Shown here piece after piece: positions 1 through 9,504 of a stretch of 64,000 nt of DNA (its first letter is position 1; each line of letters starts with the position of its first letter). This DNA comes from Lepas anatifera (lineage: Eukaryota > Arthropoda > Thecostraca > Lepadidae), in assembly GCA_034440635.1 (NCBI GenBank), contig JAOTON010000056.1, positions 1,459,501-1,523,500 on the forward strand, in the 5' to 3' direction. The position numbers were made by a program, and so were the translations under genes. The notes under the pieces are model-generated. The model was not told the DNA's origin and searched no databases. It saw only the letters and a list, made by a program, of their open reading frames with translations.

Positions 1-129
1 TCACAGAAGTTGTAAAAATGATGAGAGAAAAGGTATGCCAAGTACGGCGGCGCTACGCGACGCCGTTTTTATGTTGTCTCCGAAAAACTCGAGGGGGCGG
101 GTACCCGCCCCCGTCAATGCGCGTGCTAG
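1..129 (-). mobile_element. Family-1 TTAA element, terminal fragment
   Basis: This is the reverse complement of the left end of the intact element at 9505-10353. It shares the block reading tgatgaggaaaaaggtatacc (with small differences), the self-complementary GGCGGCGC..GCGCCG patch, the GGGCGGGTACCCGCCC palindrome and the end motif CCCCGTCAATGCGCGTG. The outermost TTAA has decayed to CTAG. The rest of the copy lies before the window, so its length is unknown. It is noncoding. Confidence 0.75.
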
Positions 130-149
130 GGTTACACCACCCTCGTGGT

Positions 150-300
150 CACTGCTTGCCACACACGTCGACCCCAAAATTTTAGAAAATATTCTTTATA
201 GTCTTCCCTTTATAATTATGGTCCGCCTTTAGCATATTCCCGACATTTTTCGCAAAATTACGACATTTCCCGATAGGTCCCCGGCAGTGACAGCGGAGCG
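150..300 (-). mobile_element. Family-2 TTAA element, interior remnant
   Basis: The stretch around 222-280 (gtccgcctttagcatattcc, then cgacatttcccgatag) resembles the reverse complement of the interior of the family-2 element near 28740-28800. Boundaries are decayed and approximate. The remaining unique DNA between 300 and 760 shows nothing further that I recognise, apart from a short ctgagatagccatg motif also present next to the Pao/BEL insertion at about 15770. Confidence 0.35.
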
Positions 301-807
301 TCCGAATTAAAGGGAATGGGGCACCTTCATAACGTGATTTTAACTGAGATAGCCATGTTGTAAAGCAAGTCGGAAAACCCGGTACTCCATATTTAATTTG
401 TCTCGAATATCGAGATTTCCGTAGAAAAAAGCTAAAACCTACCTGACACCAGCCCCCCATCAGCCCGTCGCCGGGCGGCCATTGTTGTGAGCTACTGGTG
501 TGACGACATATGCTGACGTCGCGATGAGCATCAGCCAATCTAAGCCCTTGAAGCGTTTCAAGTATGGTAGAGGTTGCCAGATCGTGACATCATCCACAGG
601 CTGATATTTATTTCTTTTTCTAGAGGAGTCTTTTTAAAGCCAAAATTTATTGTGCATTTTTCAGAGAAATCATGAGTGGCTTCATTATTTTTGGCTAAAA
701 GTACGCCTAATTTCACTAAATTCCAGGATTCGACCAAGGTGCCACATTCCCTTTAAAGGGGGGGGCACTATGGACTTTTCAACCCATTTCTTTCGGATTT
801 ACGGACC

Positions 808-1372
808 AAAGTTCGTATGGCTTAAGTACGTATAGATAAACTTCGTACGCAAAAGTTCGTAAGCAAATGTACGTAGGGTATAAAACTCGTATGACCGAAG
901 TACGTACGCAAAAGTTCGTAAGGAAATGTACGTAGGGTATAAAACTCGTATGCCAAAAGTACGCACGCAAAAGTACGTACGCAAAATTTCGTAAGCAAAT
1001 TTACGTAGGGTACAAAACTCGTATGCCAAAAGTGCGCACGCAAAAATACGTACGCAAAAGTTCGTAAGCGAATGTACGTAGGGTATAAAACTCGTATGCC
1101 AAAAGTACGTATGCAAAAGTACGTACGCAAAAGTTTGTAAGCAAATTTACGTAGGGTATAAAACTTGTATGCCAAAAGTACGTACGCAAAAGTATGTATG
1201 CAAAAATACGTAAGCAAATGTACGTAGGGTATAAAACTCGTATGCCAAAAGTACATAAGCTAAACTACGTACGCAAAAATACGAAAGCAGATGTACGTAG
1301 GCATAAAACTCGTATGCCAAAAGTACGTAAGCAAATGTATGTACGTAGGGTACAAAGTTTGTATTTCAAAAG
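808..1372 (+). repeat. GTACGTA-type satellite array, left arm
   Basis: Short blocks of the form AAAAGTACGTACGC, AAAAGTTCGTAAGC, AAATGTACGTAGGG and TATAAAACTCGTATGCC recur in order, making a roughly 70-bp higher unit repeated about seven times. Each block carries a GTAcGTA core. Minus-strand translations (FAYVLRTYFW-like) are open only because the unit lacks stops in that frame. I do not regard them as genes. Confidence 0.85.
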
Positions 1373-1874
1373 TACACATCTCAATTTTGAAGAAGTTAAC
1401 GCTTTTACTCAAACACATTGGCGGACGCAGGAGGGGGGGCATTCCGGCCATGCTCCCCTAAGCACTGGAGGGGGGCAAACTCTTTCGGCCCCCAAAGCCT
1501 GGATACATTTTTGAAAAAGGCGTTTACACTAGGTCTGTCGAGCAGAAAATCTTCGCTCCCACCAGGAGAGCGATCATTTATTTGGAGAGGTAGTTTCTAC
1601 TAGGTCTGTCGAGCACCCACATCGCACGTCCCACCCCCCCCTTCACCAGCCCCTGCCCTCAAATCCGTGCGACGCCCGGACTTTAATTACGCCCGCGCTG
1701 GTTTCCGCGGAAATCGGCGCGTAAGCAGCGGCGGATCCAAAGGGCTAAGGGGCTCGAACTCCCCCCGATAGGCCCTGGACCGCATAATAAATGCATAGGC
1801 TGGAATATGTTCAAGGCAAGCAATTGTGGGGGGGGGGCTCAAGCCCTCTAGGCCCCCTGAAATGTGTTCATACA

Positions 1875-2073
1875 CAGGGGCGTCGCCACAGATTTTCGGG
1901 TGGGAGGGCCGGCGCTAGGCGGGGGGGCTGAGGCTCGTGATGAAGCCCTATGTTCACTCAAACGTGGCATTTTCAATAGTATTTCCATCCAAAAGCAGGG
2001 GCTGGCCCCGCCCCGCCACTTTCCGAGAGTGGGAGGGCCCGGTCCCCCAGGACCCCTGGTGGCGACGCCCCTG
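1875..2073. mobile_element. Short hAT-like TIR element (199 bp)
   Basis: The element begins CAGGGGCGTCGCCAC and ends with the exact reverse complement GTGGCGACGCCCCTG, a perfect 15-bp TIR. CAGGGGCG ends are typical of hAT-superfamily non-autonomous elements. The eight flanking bases (ttcataca and gtcagtcg) do not match, so a TSD is not supported. There is no coding capacity. Confidence 0.65.
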
Positions 2074-2159
2074 GTCAGTCGTCATAGATATCCGCCACTG
2101 CGCGCAAGCTATTTGAAAGTCCGGCGAGTGCGGGCAGGTGATTGATTACCTCTGTACTT

Positions 2160-2600
2160 GATGCCGTGTAATTTTCCATACGATTTTTTCATGACGAATA
2201 TTTTACCTCTAGGATGTTTACTCATACGAATTTGTGTCATTACGAGACATTTTATCCCTACGAACATTTTGCTTCTACGTACTTTATCCCGTACGAACTT
2301 TTTACATTACGAACATATTACCCCTACGTACTTTAACCCGTGCGAACTTTTTCCATATGAACTTTTTACATTACGAACAGTTTACCCCTACGTACTTTAA
2401 CCCGTACGAACTTTTTCCATACGAACTTTTTACATTACGAACATTTTACCTCTACGTACTTTAACCCGTACTAACTTTTTCCATACGAACTTTTTCCATT
2501 ACGATTATTATACACGCACGTACTTTATCTATACGTACTTTAGCCATACGTACTTTTGCGTACGTACTTTAGGTATACGAACTTCTTCCTTACGTACTTT
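2160..2600 (-). repeat. GTACGTA-type satellite array, right arm
   Basis: Read on the minus strand, the blocks are AAAGTACGTAGGGGTAAA, ATGTTCGTAATGTAAAA and AGTTCGTATGGAAAA, the same style of unit as the left arm at 808-1372. The plus strand shows recurring TACGAACTTTTT and CCTACGTACTTTAACCC. The two arms are therefore inverted relative to each other. Confidence 0.8.
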
Positions 2601-2704
2601 GGTCCGCAACCCTTTCTTTCCAGTCAACGCCATAGGGTTAGTGTTAAATTTCTTATTTAAGAGAGGGTACCGTGCCCGAGTGCCCCCCCTCCAGTTCCGC
2701 CACC

Positions 2705-3414
2705 AGTGGTCCCCAGCATGGCCAAGATTTGACCTTTCTGACTCCATTTAACCTTGAAGATATTGGCATAGGTCAATTAAAATTGGTTAGGATGCAGATC
2801 AACCATAGCCCCCACACACGCTACAACTGGCGTTTTTCTAAGTCTCTTAGTTTCCACCACCGCCGTGGCGCAGTTGGTTAAAGCGCCTCGGTCAAGTGTG
2901 GGAGGGCTTTGGATCAAAGCTGACCTCTGGCAGCGTTTTCCTCGACCGCCTCCTACCCAGGAGATGGCAGTACACTGGGTAAGTGCCCGCCTTGACTAGG
3001 GACTTCCGCTGACCAACCAGCGCCCTTGTTATTGGGAGTACGGGCTTGATCTGCCTTTAAATAGATCCACCGGTCCGGTGGCACCGCCCGAGGGCACGGC
3101 CCCGCCGCGTGTCACCGGAGCAGTCCTCCGTTCCGCCGGGCCCGAGAAATCGAGATAGCTCCACTGCCTGGTACAGTCGGGCGCGTTGACATGGAGCGTG
3201 CGGACATGACTGTCCCGCAAGGGTGCCGATAAGCGTAAGCCCTGCTGCCGCGTGCATAGTGTGCGTGTGTGTGGTGTAAATGTATAAAAATGTTCCCGGG
3301 TTGGGAGCATACAAATAAAAAGTGTCTCTCAGTTTCCAGGATCTCACGAGAGGGGGCCTGTCAGGTCCCTCCAGTGCGCATTGGTGTCAGACCCCTCTCC
3401 AGTGCTGGTTTTAA
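2705..3414 (-). mobile_element. Family-2 TTAA element, interrupted by a SINE
   Basis: 2705-2830 matches the family-2 element at 28527-29416 in reverse (gtcaaattttggccatgttg and gggggctatggtgatc, with substitutions). 3350-3414 is its left terminus in reverse, ending CCCCTCTCCAGTGC and then TTAA at 3411-3414. A SINE at 2856-3323 splits the two parts. The other terminus is not visible. Confidence 0.6.
2856..3323 (+). mobile_element. tRNA-headed SINE with TSD and A-rich tail
   Basis: The head contains a pol III A-box-like stretch, GTGGCGCAGTTGGTTAAAGCG (about 2873-2893), as in tRNA-derived SINEs. The 3' end is A-rich (acaaataaaaa). GTCTCTTAGTTTCC at 2842-2855 recurs with one mismatch at 3324-3337, a 14-bp TSD from target-primed insertion. 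A body of roughly 390 bp separates head and tail. The expected B box (GGTTCGANTCC) is weak, so the head has diverged. Confidence 0.7.
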
Positions 3415-5279
3415 ATGTATAAAAAAATAAAATTTTCCTAAAAACAGAACGGAATAAGACGGTATGGAAAGGGACGGAGCCATTTCTTGGATTTTTTGCG
3501 AGACAGCACGGGACGGGATAGACTTAAATGGGACAGAATGGAAGGGAAGCTGAAATGTTGCCCCGTGCTGATCTCTAAAGAAATCTACTAATTTACGGTC
3601 TCCGGTTTCTGGTCTCTACCAATCTGTTTTTAAATATTCTGCAGCACCCTTACAGGTACAGAGAATTTTAATTTGGAAGTGTCAGTCTTTGATGCGTATA
3701 GTTGGATGTTGCAATTGTGGTCGGTCCCCTAAATACTTGCCTTTGGACTGAACACTATAACACGATCCCACCACAGGCCTCAAATCACAGAGCCCGCTGG
3801 CGGCTTTGGCGCCGATGCCTCCGCCTCCAATGTGGGGCTGACTAATAAACTGCCAGCCTGAGGAACACCACCGCCCGCCTCGGTCCGTCTCTGTTTTGTC
3901 TTCTGGCTGGTGTTGTTTCCAGGTTTGGATTTCCCCGGCGGGCAGTCCACCGTGGACCGGGAACGGACACAGCGCTGGATGATCAAGATAATGAGCTTGG
4001 CTAGATTAGCTCTTTCCCTATTAGCTCTTTCAAGCATTGATATAAAAGCAATGGCGAAAGGCGTCTGCCAAAGATGTTCGAAATACAACTGCTGCTAGGT
4101 TTCGGTTACCTCGTTAGATCTGATTCGTACTATCCTTCGCCCGTGCGTGGCTTGGGGTAGTTGTGAACTCCTGACAGTCTGAATTTCCTCGTAAAACTAG
4201 TTTTACCCGTTGAAATGCGGGGAGGAATGGAGAATGCTCCCTGAGTGTCAAGTGGGGCATTCCGCGTCCAATCGACCAAGAATGACATTTCGTACTCGGC
4301 TCCTCAGAATCGCATGAAACTTGGTGCACCGGTAGAATAATGTAAAAAAACATCACACATACATTTTTAGTACGGAATAGCAATTGGGTCATATATAAGC
4401 GCCGCCAAAGGCGCTGCACCATGTATCGTACCACTCTCCTCATCAGGTCGGGCAGCCATCGCCCACAAGGGTCTCCCACGCTTCCATGATGCAGTTTTGA
4501 AGCGCTTGTTCAGTGACGTCTCGAGTGGCCTTCTCCCAGCACCCACTGATCTGCGTGGATTACCCTGCCAAGGGCTGCTCGAAGCTCGGTAAGCTAAGTT
4601 TGCTTAGTATATCCTTGCCAAGACATTTTCTGATCAACTCGAGAAGCCCTGCACTCATCGGAGAAGCTGCAGCATCTCCATGTAGCATGCATCTGATGAG
4701 GTAAACTTAGTCACAGCAATAGAGTAAAGAAGAATCAGCTCGCCATATATCTTCCGCGCTGCGTAAAGTGATGATAATTGGAGTTTGAGGACACTGCAGC
4801 TGCAGAGGCTATATGTGCCCGAGGTAAAGTGACAGGGGTCTTGTGCGTCTTATATTAAGTCCACTGTTGCAGTGCGCATATAGGGCCCGTTTTGCTTTAT
4901 TCATCCTTGGTTTATCCTCCTGATCCCTGTTACCTTTCGCGACATGGTTATCCATAGATGCTTATATTCCAGCGCGCACTCTAACATTTCATTTCCAGCC
5001 TCCCGGGCACAGTCCTTCCACCGAACGGAAGTACCTTATATCTAGCATCATTCTGATCATTTAATCCATTAAGAGTGCTGATAGACTCTTTTGCAGGACC
5101 AGGAATTTTAGACGCAGAGTTAAGTGTTCTGGATGTACTTTCATGTTTTGACTTCCAAGAAACCAAAAACTTGTCGGAAATATTAAGTTCGTAATACCGT
5201 AGTTCGAGTTTCACGACGTCTCTGCGTGTGTTACTACTGACCCCGGCCATGGGTCAATTGGAACAGAACGCAGAATCCA
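3415..5279. other. No recognised gene or repeat
   Basis: The first 130 bases are purine-rich, with recurring GGGACGGGA and GGAAGGGA. The rest has mixed composition and only short open frames in all phases. I recognise no protein domain, splice-bounded exon or TIR. A minus-strand frame of 89 codons at 4981-5250 has no recognisable motif. Confidence 0.5.
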
Positions 5280-5329
5280 TTGTACCGATACAATGCCTAT
5301 GACTTCATTTCCGTGGCCGAGAGGCGATC

Positions 5330-5530
5330 AGAATCAGAATGAGGACCAGGATACATCAAGCAAGGTTTCCATGCCACTTTAGCATGGAGCAGGATAGAGC
5401 AGTAATTTTTATAAATCTTCTCCAAGTTTTTACCAGTCCGACTGCTGGAGTCGGAGTCTCACTAAAGTCATCAAGGGACTTGTCACGGAGACCCCGACCC
5501 CATCACCCGAACGAGCAACTCCCACAATGA
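5330..5530 (+). repeat. Dispersed repeat fragment shared with about 25300
   Basis: The stretch around 5468-5505 (gtcatcaagggacttgtcac, then ggagaccccgacccca) recurs at about 25305-25345 as gtcatcaagagacttgtcat, then ggagaacgcgacccca. This marks a repeat family present at least twice. Ends and class are not determined. Confidence 0.45.
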
Positions 5531-5659
5531 AGGGTTAATTTAGAAGCCAAAGTTTAACGTCCCACAAAGCACAGGGACTGCCGCCCCGCTCAGGTCACCA
5601 ACTCACCAGTCAGTTGCCAGCCGACCTGTACGTCGGGTAAACTATTGAGTGCCGGAGCG

Positions 5660-5759
5660 TCTCAGGGGAGCCGATCCCAAGCCTGGACATGCAATGCCAC
5701 TGCATGCTTCTGAGTAGCGGGCCGCAGCCCAACGCTCTACCAACTGAGCTACCGGGGCG
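5660..5759 (-). mobile_element. tRNA-derived SINE head
   Basis: On the minus strand from 5758 the sequence reads GCCCCGGTAGCTCAGTTGGT, then AGAGCGTTGGGCTGCGG. This is an excellent tRNA 5' half with a canonical A box. The anticodon arm does not close into a normal T arm; a B-box-like GGGATCGGCTCCC lies about 70 bases on. A genuine tRNA gene is therefore unlikely and a tRNA-derived SINE is the better reading. Confidence 0.55.
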
Positions 5760-5873
5760 ACTCAGTAATGGGTTCAAAGTTTTTCAATCTCAATTTTGTC
5801 TACATTTTTGGCGCACCATTGACGTTCACCTTCACTCTCTTCACTTTCCCTTCACCAGGACCTGCAGAACAAA

Positions 5874-6182
5874 AGCCCTGTTCCACCTGTCAGCACAGTT
5901 TTGTCAGCACCAATCAGCGGGCCGCGTTGCGCCTACGTCACAGGACTGTAGCCTCTCCCCGGGAACTAGTTCTAGAGGTTTTACGGGCTGACGGCCTGCT
6001 GTTTGTGCTGATGAAAAACCGTAAGTGCACGAAGTGGCAGCCTAATATTTTTTAATGGTTTAAAGGTTTAAGTTCCCTTTGCTTAGCACAAACAAGAGGC
6101 GATTATGGCGCTGATGTTACTTTTCTGGAGGAGAGGTTAGAGGTCCTGCTCACAAAACTGTGCTGACAGCTGGAACAGGGCT
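5874..6182 (+). mobile_element. 309-bp TIR element, copy 1
   Basis: The left end AGCCCTGTTCCACCTGTCAG is mirrored by CTGACAGCTGGAACAGGGCT at the right. The TIR extends about 37 bp, through a CACAGTTTTGTCAGCA block. The inside carries CCAATCAGCGGGCCGCG (with a CCAAT box) and a TGACGTA motif in inverse. Copy 2 follows after only two bases (ca). CAAA flanks the pair at 5870-5873 and 6494-6497 and may be a TSD. There is no transposase, so this is a MITE of unassigned superfamily. Confidence 0.8.
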
Positions 6183-6184
6183 CA

Positions 6185-6493
6185 AGCCCTGTTCCAGCTG
6201 TCAGCACAGTTTTGTCAGCACCAATCAGCGGGCCGCGTTGCGCCTACGTCACAGGACTGTAGCCTCTCCCCGGGAACTAGTTTTAGAGGTTTTACGGGCT
6301 GACGGCCTGCTGTTTGTGCTGATGAAAACCAGTAAGTGCAAGAAGTGGCATTCTAATATTTTTTAATGGTGTAAAGTTTTAAGTTCCCTTTGCTTAACAC
6401 AAGCAAGAGGCGATTATGGTACTGATGTTACTTTTCTGGGGGAGATGTTAGAGGTCCTACTGACAAAACTGTGCTGACAGCTGGAACAGGGCT
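6185..6493 (+). mobile_element. 309-bp TIR element, copy 2
   Basis: This copy is in the same orientation and nearly identical to copy 1 across its whole length, with the same TIRs. The two form a head-to-tail pair joined at the dinucleotide ca. Differences are scattered substitutions, including ttctagaggt to ttttagaggt. A third full copy lies at 25614-25922 and a decayed piece at about 31325-31415. Confidence 0.8.
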
Positions 6494-7850
6494 CAAACTA
6501 CACCCTGCAGTTTACTCTCCTTTGCGCCATCACGCTGGCAAATACTGTCGGATCTTGTTGTATGCGGTCCGACAAGAATGGGATTGAAACCCGGTTTCCA
6601 TCACCAAAAGTTCGATCAGGATCGTAAATGTATTAGTATACACGGTACGATCGAACTTGTGCACCTAGGTTAATGTATAGTACGAATTATTTCTACTGTT
6701 CGATGCAAGACTCTAATTAAATCGAGCAAATTATACGCTTATTGTGTTATACGAATGTGTACGCCGATACAATTTCGAACCGTAATGTAGGCTACTGAAT
6801 GTAAAAACTCATTTCGCTGACGACATACACAAGTATGAATAACCGTAGTTGGAATACATGCTAAAACTGTAAATTGAAAGGAAAATGTTACACTGCATTG
6901 AACCTGTTACGTTGTCCCGTCTATGTCGGTGCGCCCCTACACCCCAACTACGATGATACCCCGGCATCCCACGCTTCCGTGAGAGCAAAATATTCACTTA
7001 GCAAAAGGACCAAGACAGGGTGAACCACAATCAAACCAGGTACATCTGTGGCTTCTAACCTCCAGAACTTCAAGTTTACAGCTAATACATTTGAACAGGA
7101 GGATGAGATTCACAAGTGAAATGTGTCACAGAAAACCCCCAAAAGCAATAAAACAGGCGAATGGTGGAGCTTTTTGACCATTCCCGGGTGAAATTTCGTT
7201 CACAAAGGCAGATCCAATTGCCCATGCGTGGTACAGAAGTTGGTGTGATTTTTTGAAGATTTAGGAAATAAAGCCGCTATTCGATTGGCGCCGTGTTACA
7301 TCTGACACAAGTTTCCCCTACATTCGAGCTCTCCGTAAAGAAAAAGGCTCACGCGCGCAGTAGCAACTTTATCTTCAGCGTGAGTGATAAGTCAACATGG
7401 CAGCAAGATTTTGTAATGTCTCGCACCAAATAAGAAAACGCTTTATCTTCGATAAAGAGCTTACTGATACGTGACATATACAAACCTACGGACATCTGAA
7501 ACTAAAATGACGACACAAGTTGCAGAAAAGTGATCTCCGTTCCATTTTTCGAATTGATTCCGAATCTGAAAATACTTTTTGTCTGTCATGTGTAGAAGTG
7601 CTTGACCATGCGACATTTCTGGTCCCACGCTGCCTCCCATGGGCATATCCATGGAATGTGCGCTGCAAAAACAGAACAAGGGCTAACGACCTATTCCAAC
7701 AAAACTATCATAATACCGAAAACCATCGCACCTAGACTGGAATTAACGGCCAGGCTACACTGTTCTTACGCCGAGCGTGACTATGGCCAAAAGATCCGAA
7801 TACCGAATAGCCGTACATACATATGTAATATCCCAGTCCCCGTCAATGCC
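6494..7850. other. Unique AT-leaning DNA, nothing recognised
   Basis: Both strands carry only short frames with no familiar domain. There is no minisatellite, TIR or SINE head that I can see. The three overlapping short plus and minus frames near 7460-7740 look like chance openings. Confidence 0.4.
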
Positions 7851-7949
7851 ACGTGCGCATGAGTTCAGAATACAGCTGCTGGCATACAGCCAGACGGTCC
7901 AAGCGCGCCGCGCATATCTATGCTTGTAAACGTCACACGCCCCCCCATT

Positions 7950-8375
7950 GCCGTCCAGCCCCACCAGCCCCACCGACCGCGCTAATGGAATTAGGTGGAC
8001 AATGGGCGGCGGCTGTCGGCCGTGCCACCGTGCACTGGTCAAACAATGCAGCGCTTAGCGGCATTGTGCCGACGCTGGCCGTTTGACGCCGACCGAGCGC
8101 GCGCACCGCGCCCGCCGCCTACCCCGCCGCCGCCTCCATTATCCACAAATATGAATTGTTAATGGACGTCGCCGTGAGCTTGCACTGAATGGCGGGTTGA
8201 CACAAGCGGTCCCATTTGCGATATAGCATACGCGCCATCCGTCTTTGAGGCCGGCGGCGTGTCAATCGAAGCGGCGCGTCGTCGCCGACGTTGGTCAAAC
8301 AGGTCGACGGCGATGGCGGCGGCAGCGGCGGAGGCGCCACCGACACCACTTGACCGGTCACAAGACTGATCATCG
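7950..8375. promoter_or_regulatory. GC-rich patch, possible regulatory DNA
   Basis: This CG-rich, non-repetitive stretch sits between AT-rich flanks. Within it an AT-rich core, ccattatccacaaatatgaa then ttgttaatggac at about 8136-8165, places homeodomain-like TAATGG and a SOX-like ATTGTT side by side. No convincing reading frame spans it. A CpG-rich promoter or conserved enhancer is possible, but this is inference from composition only. Confidence 0.25.
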
Positions 8376-8418
8376 CTGGATTTCGGGTTAGAATACAGTT
8401 TTTAAGTATGGAAACTTA

Positions 8419-8601
8419 CGCCCGCACAATGCGTTCGTTCCCATCGCGTGCAATCCTATAGGATTGCACGCGAAGTATCGATCGACCACGGTCACCATCC
8501 GCCGGGCAGCAAAACTGCAACTCGACCAAATGTAGATCACAGGCTACCACTCTTCTAGCTAAATTTCCAGACAGGCGGACACATTCGTAACACATCAACT
8601 T
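8419..8601 (-). CDS. Possible host exon ending at a GTAAGT donor
   Basis: A minus-strand frame of about 60 codons (start side near 8601) runs up to GCGGGC followed directly by GTAAGTTT at 8418 and below, a strong 5' splice signal. The residues are mixed and not low-complexity, including CVRLSGNLARRVVACDLHLV. No family is recognised. The frame includes the perfect palindrome at 8445-8472. The first ATG lies at about 8595. It may equally be a chance frame beside a chance donor. Confidence 0.25.
8445..8472. repeat. Perfect 28-bp palindrome
   Basis: The left arm CGCGTGCAATCCTA (8445-8458) is followed with no spacer by its exact reverse complement TAGGATTGCACGCG (8459-8472). It could be a dimer binding site, a cruciform-prone site or the relic of a foldback insertion. 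Confidence 0.9.
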
Positions 8602-8699
8602 CAAGCTAACACTTCTGGCGAATCAATCTCCGCGACAGTGCCCACCAAACCGTTTGGGACCTCCTGCGCGCACAACTCCTTCGCAAGAAGTTGGACAAG

Positions 8700-8993
8700 A
8701 TGCCGCCAGCCACCGCCCTGAGCGAGCCGGCGACACAAACACAGACAGCCGACGATCCATGCCAAACACAGGCAGAGAACAGTTCATGCAAAACAAAGGC
8801 AGAGGACGGTTCATGCAAAACAAAGGCAGAGGACGGTTCATCCAAAACAAAGGCAGAGGACGGTTCATCTAAAACAAAGGCAGAGGACGGTTCACGCAAA
8901 ACAAAGCGTGCGAGGCCCGCCGATACGCTTACTTTGACAGCGTTTGCATGTGGTTTTCTGGAAAAAGGTCTTCCACATGTGACAGATTTGTGA
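8700..8993 (+). CDS. Short frame with 9-residue repeats, function unknown
   Basis: From the ATG at 8700 the frame encodes about 97 residues. The frame is open further upstream to a TAA near 8610, reading through a plausible helix (TVWDLLRAQLLRKKLDK). Residues about 25-75 are five near-perfect copies of a 27-bp unit encoding KTKAEDGSS-like nonapeptides, Lys/Glu/Ser-rich and likely disordered. The tail reads TLTLTAFACGFLEKGLPHV before the stop. It may be a small host exon or part of a decayed element. The 27-bp period keeps frame, which weakly favours coding. Confidence 0.3.
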   Translation: MPPATALSEPATQTQTADDPCQTQAENSSCKTKAEDGSCKTKAEDGSSKTKAEDGSSKTKAEDGSRKTKRARPADTLTLTAFACGFLEKGLPHVTDL

Positions 8994-9504
8994 TTACGCG
9001 CGGCATTAACAGAATGGGAAGGAGTTGGGCCGACGTCAGCCCCGTGTTGCCCCCTGGTGCTGACCGAACACCTGGAGGAGGCAGCTAGTCCTTGTCACTG
9101 ACTGCTTTTCCAGTGTCACATTGCTTTAGCTAACGCAAAGAAAAGTCGGATCACCAGCATAGTTTTTCTGTCTTTTGTTTGTTTGTTTCTGGAGCGATTT
9201 ACTGCGATGATTCCAAATATATTTCACGCAAAATCCTTGTTTGTCGATTTTTTTGCATTTTTCAATTCTCGACATTGTTCTTTTGGTAACTTATGAAATA
9301 TCTGGCGAACACACTTATGAGTTACAGTTAAAACCTTTCAAAGAGATGCGATATTCTCATTGGTTTAAAATGCAAGGATTTACAATGCTTCAAAATCAAC
9401 ATCAAAAATGTCAAAAACCCACGCTTTCAATCGGTTCTTGAAACTCAGTTAAGCCTCAGCCAGAAAAAAAACTACCATGTAATCGACATTTTCCTCCAGA
9501 ATCG
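8994..9504. other. No recognised feature
   Basis: AT-rich sequence with a run of cttttgtttgtttgtttc at about 9170. I see no domain-bearing frame, TIR or SINE head. Confidence 0.4.

Larger units (their letters stand above)
795..2612. mobile_element. TIR element with inverted subterminal satellite arrays
   Basis: The left end reads GGATTTACGGACCAAAGT and the right end, inverted, reads GGGTTGCGGACCAAAGT, giving an imperfect TIR. The 8-bp TTTCTTTC lies on both sides (787-794 and 2613-2620), as expected for an 8-bp TSD such as hAT elements make. Just inside each end lies an array of GTACGTA-like repeats, in opposite orientation left and right. The middle (about 1380-2150) is non-repetitive except for a small TIR element at 1875-2073. 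I see no transposase frame, so the element is probably non-autonomous. Confidence 0.6.

Noticed and set aside
779..1256. Minus-strand Tyr/Phe-rich frames (FAYVLRTYFW)
   Set aside because: They follow the GTACGTA satellite; aromatic residues come from the TAC/TTT content of the unit.
5703..5759. A functional tRNA gene
   Set aside because: The 5' half is tRNA-like, but the T arm is displaced and no acceptor stem closes; a tRNA-derived SINE head fits better.
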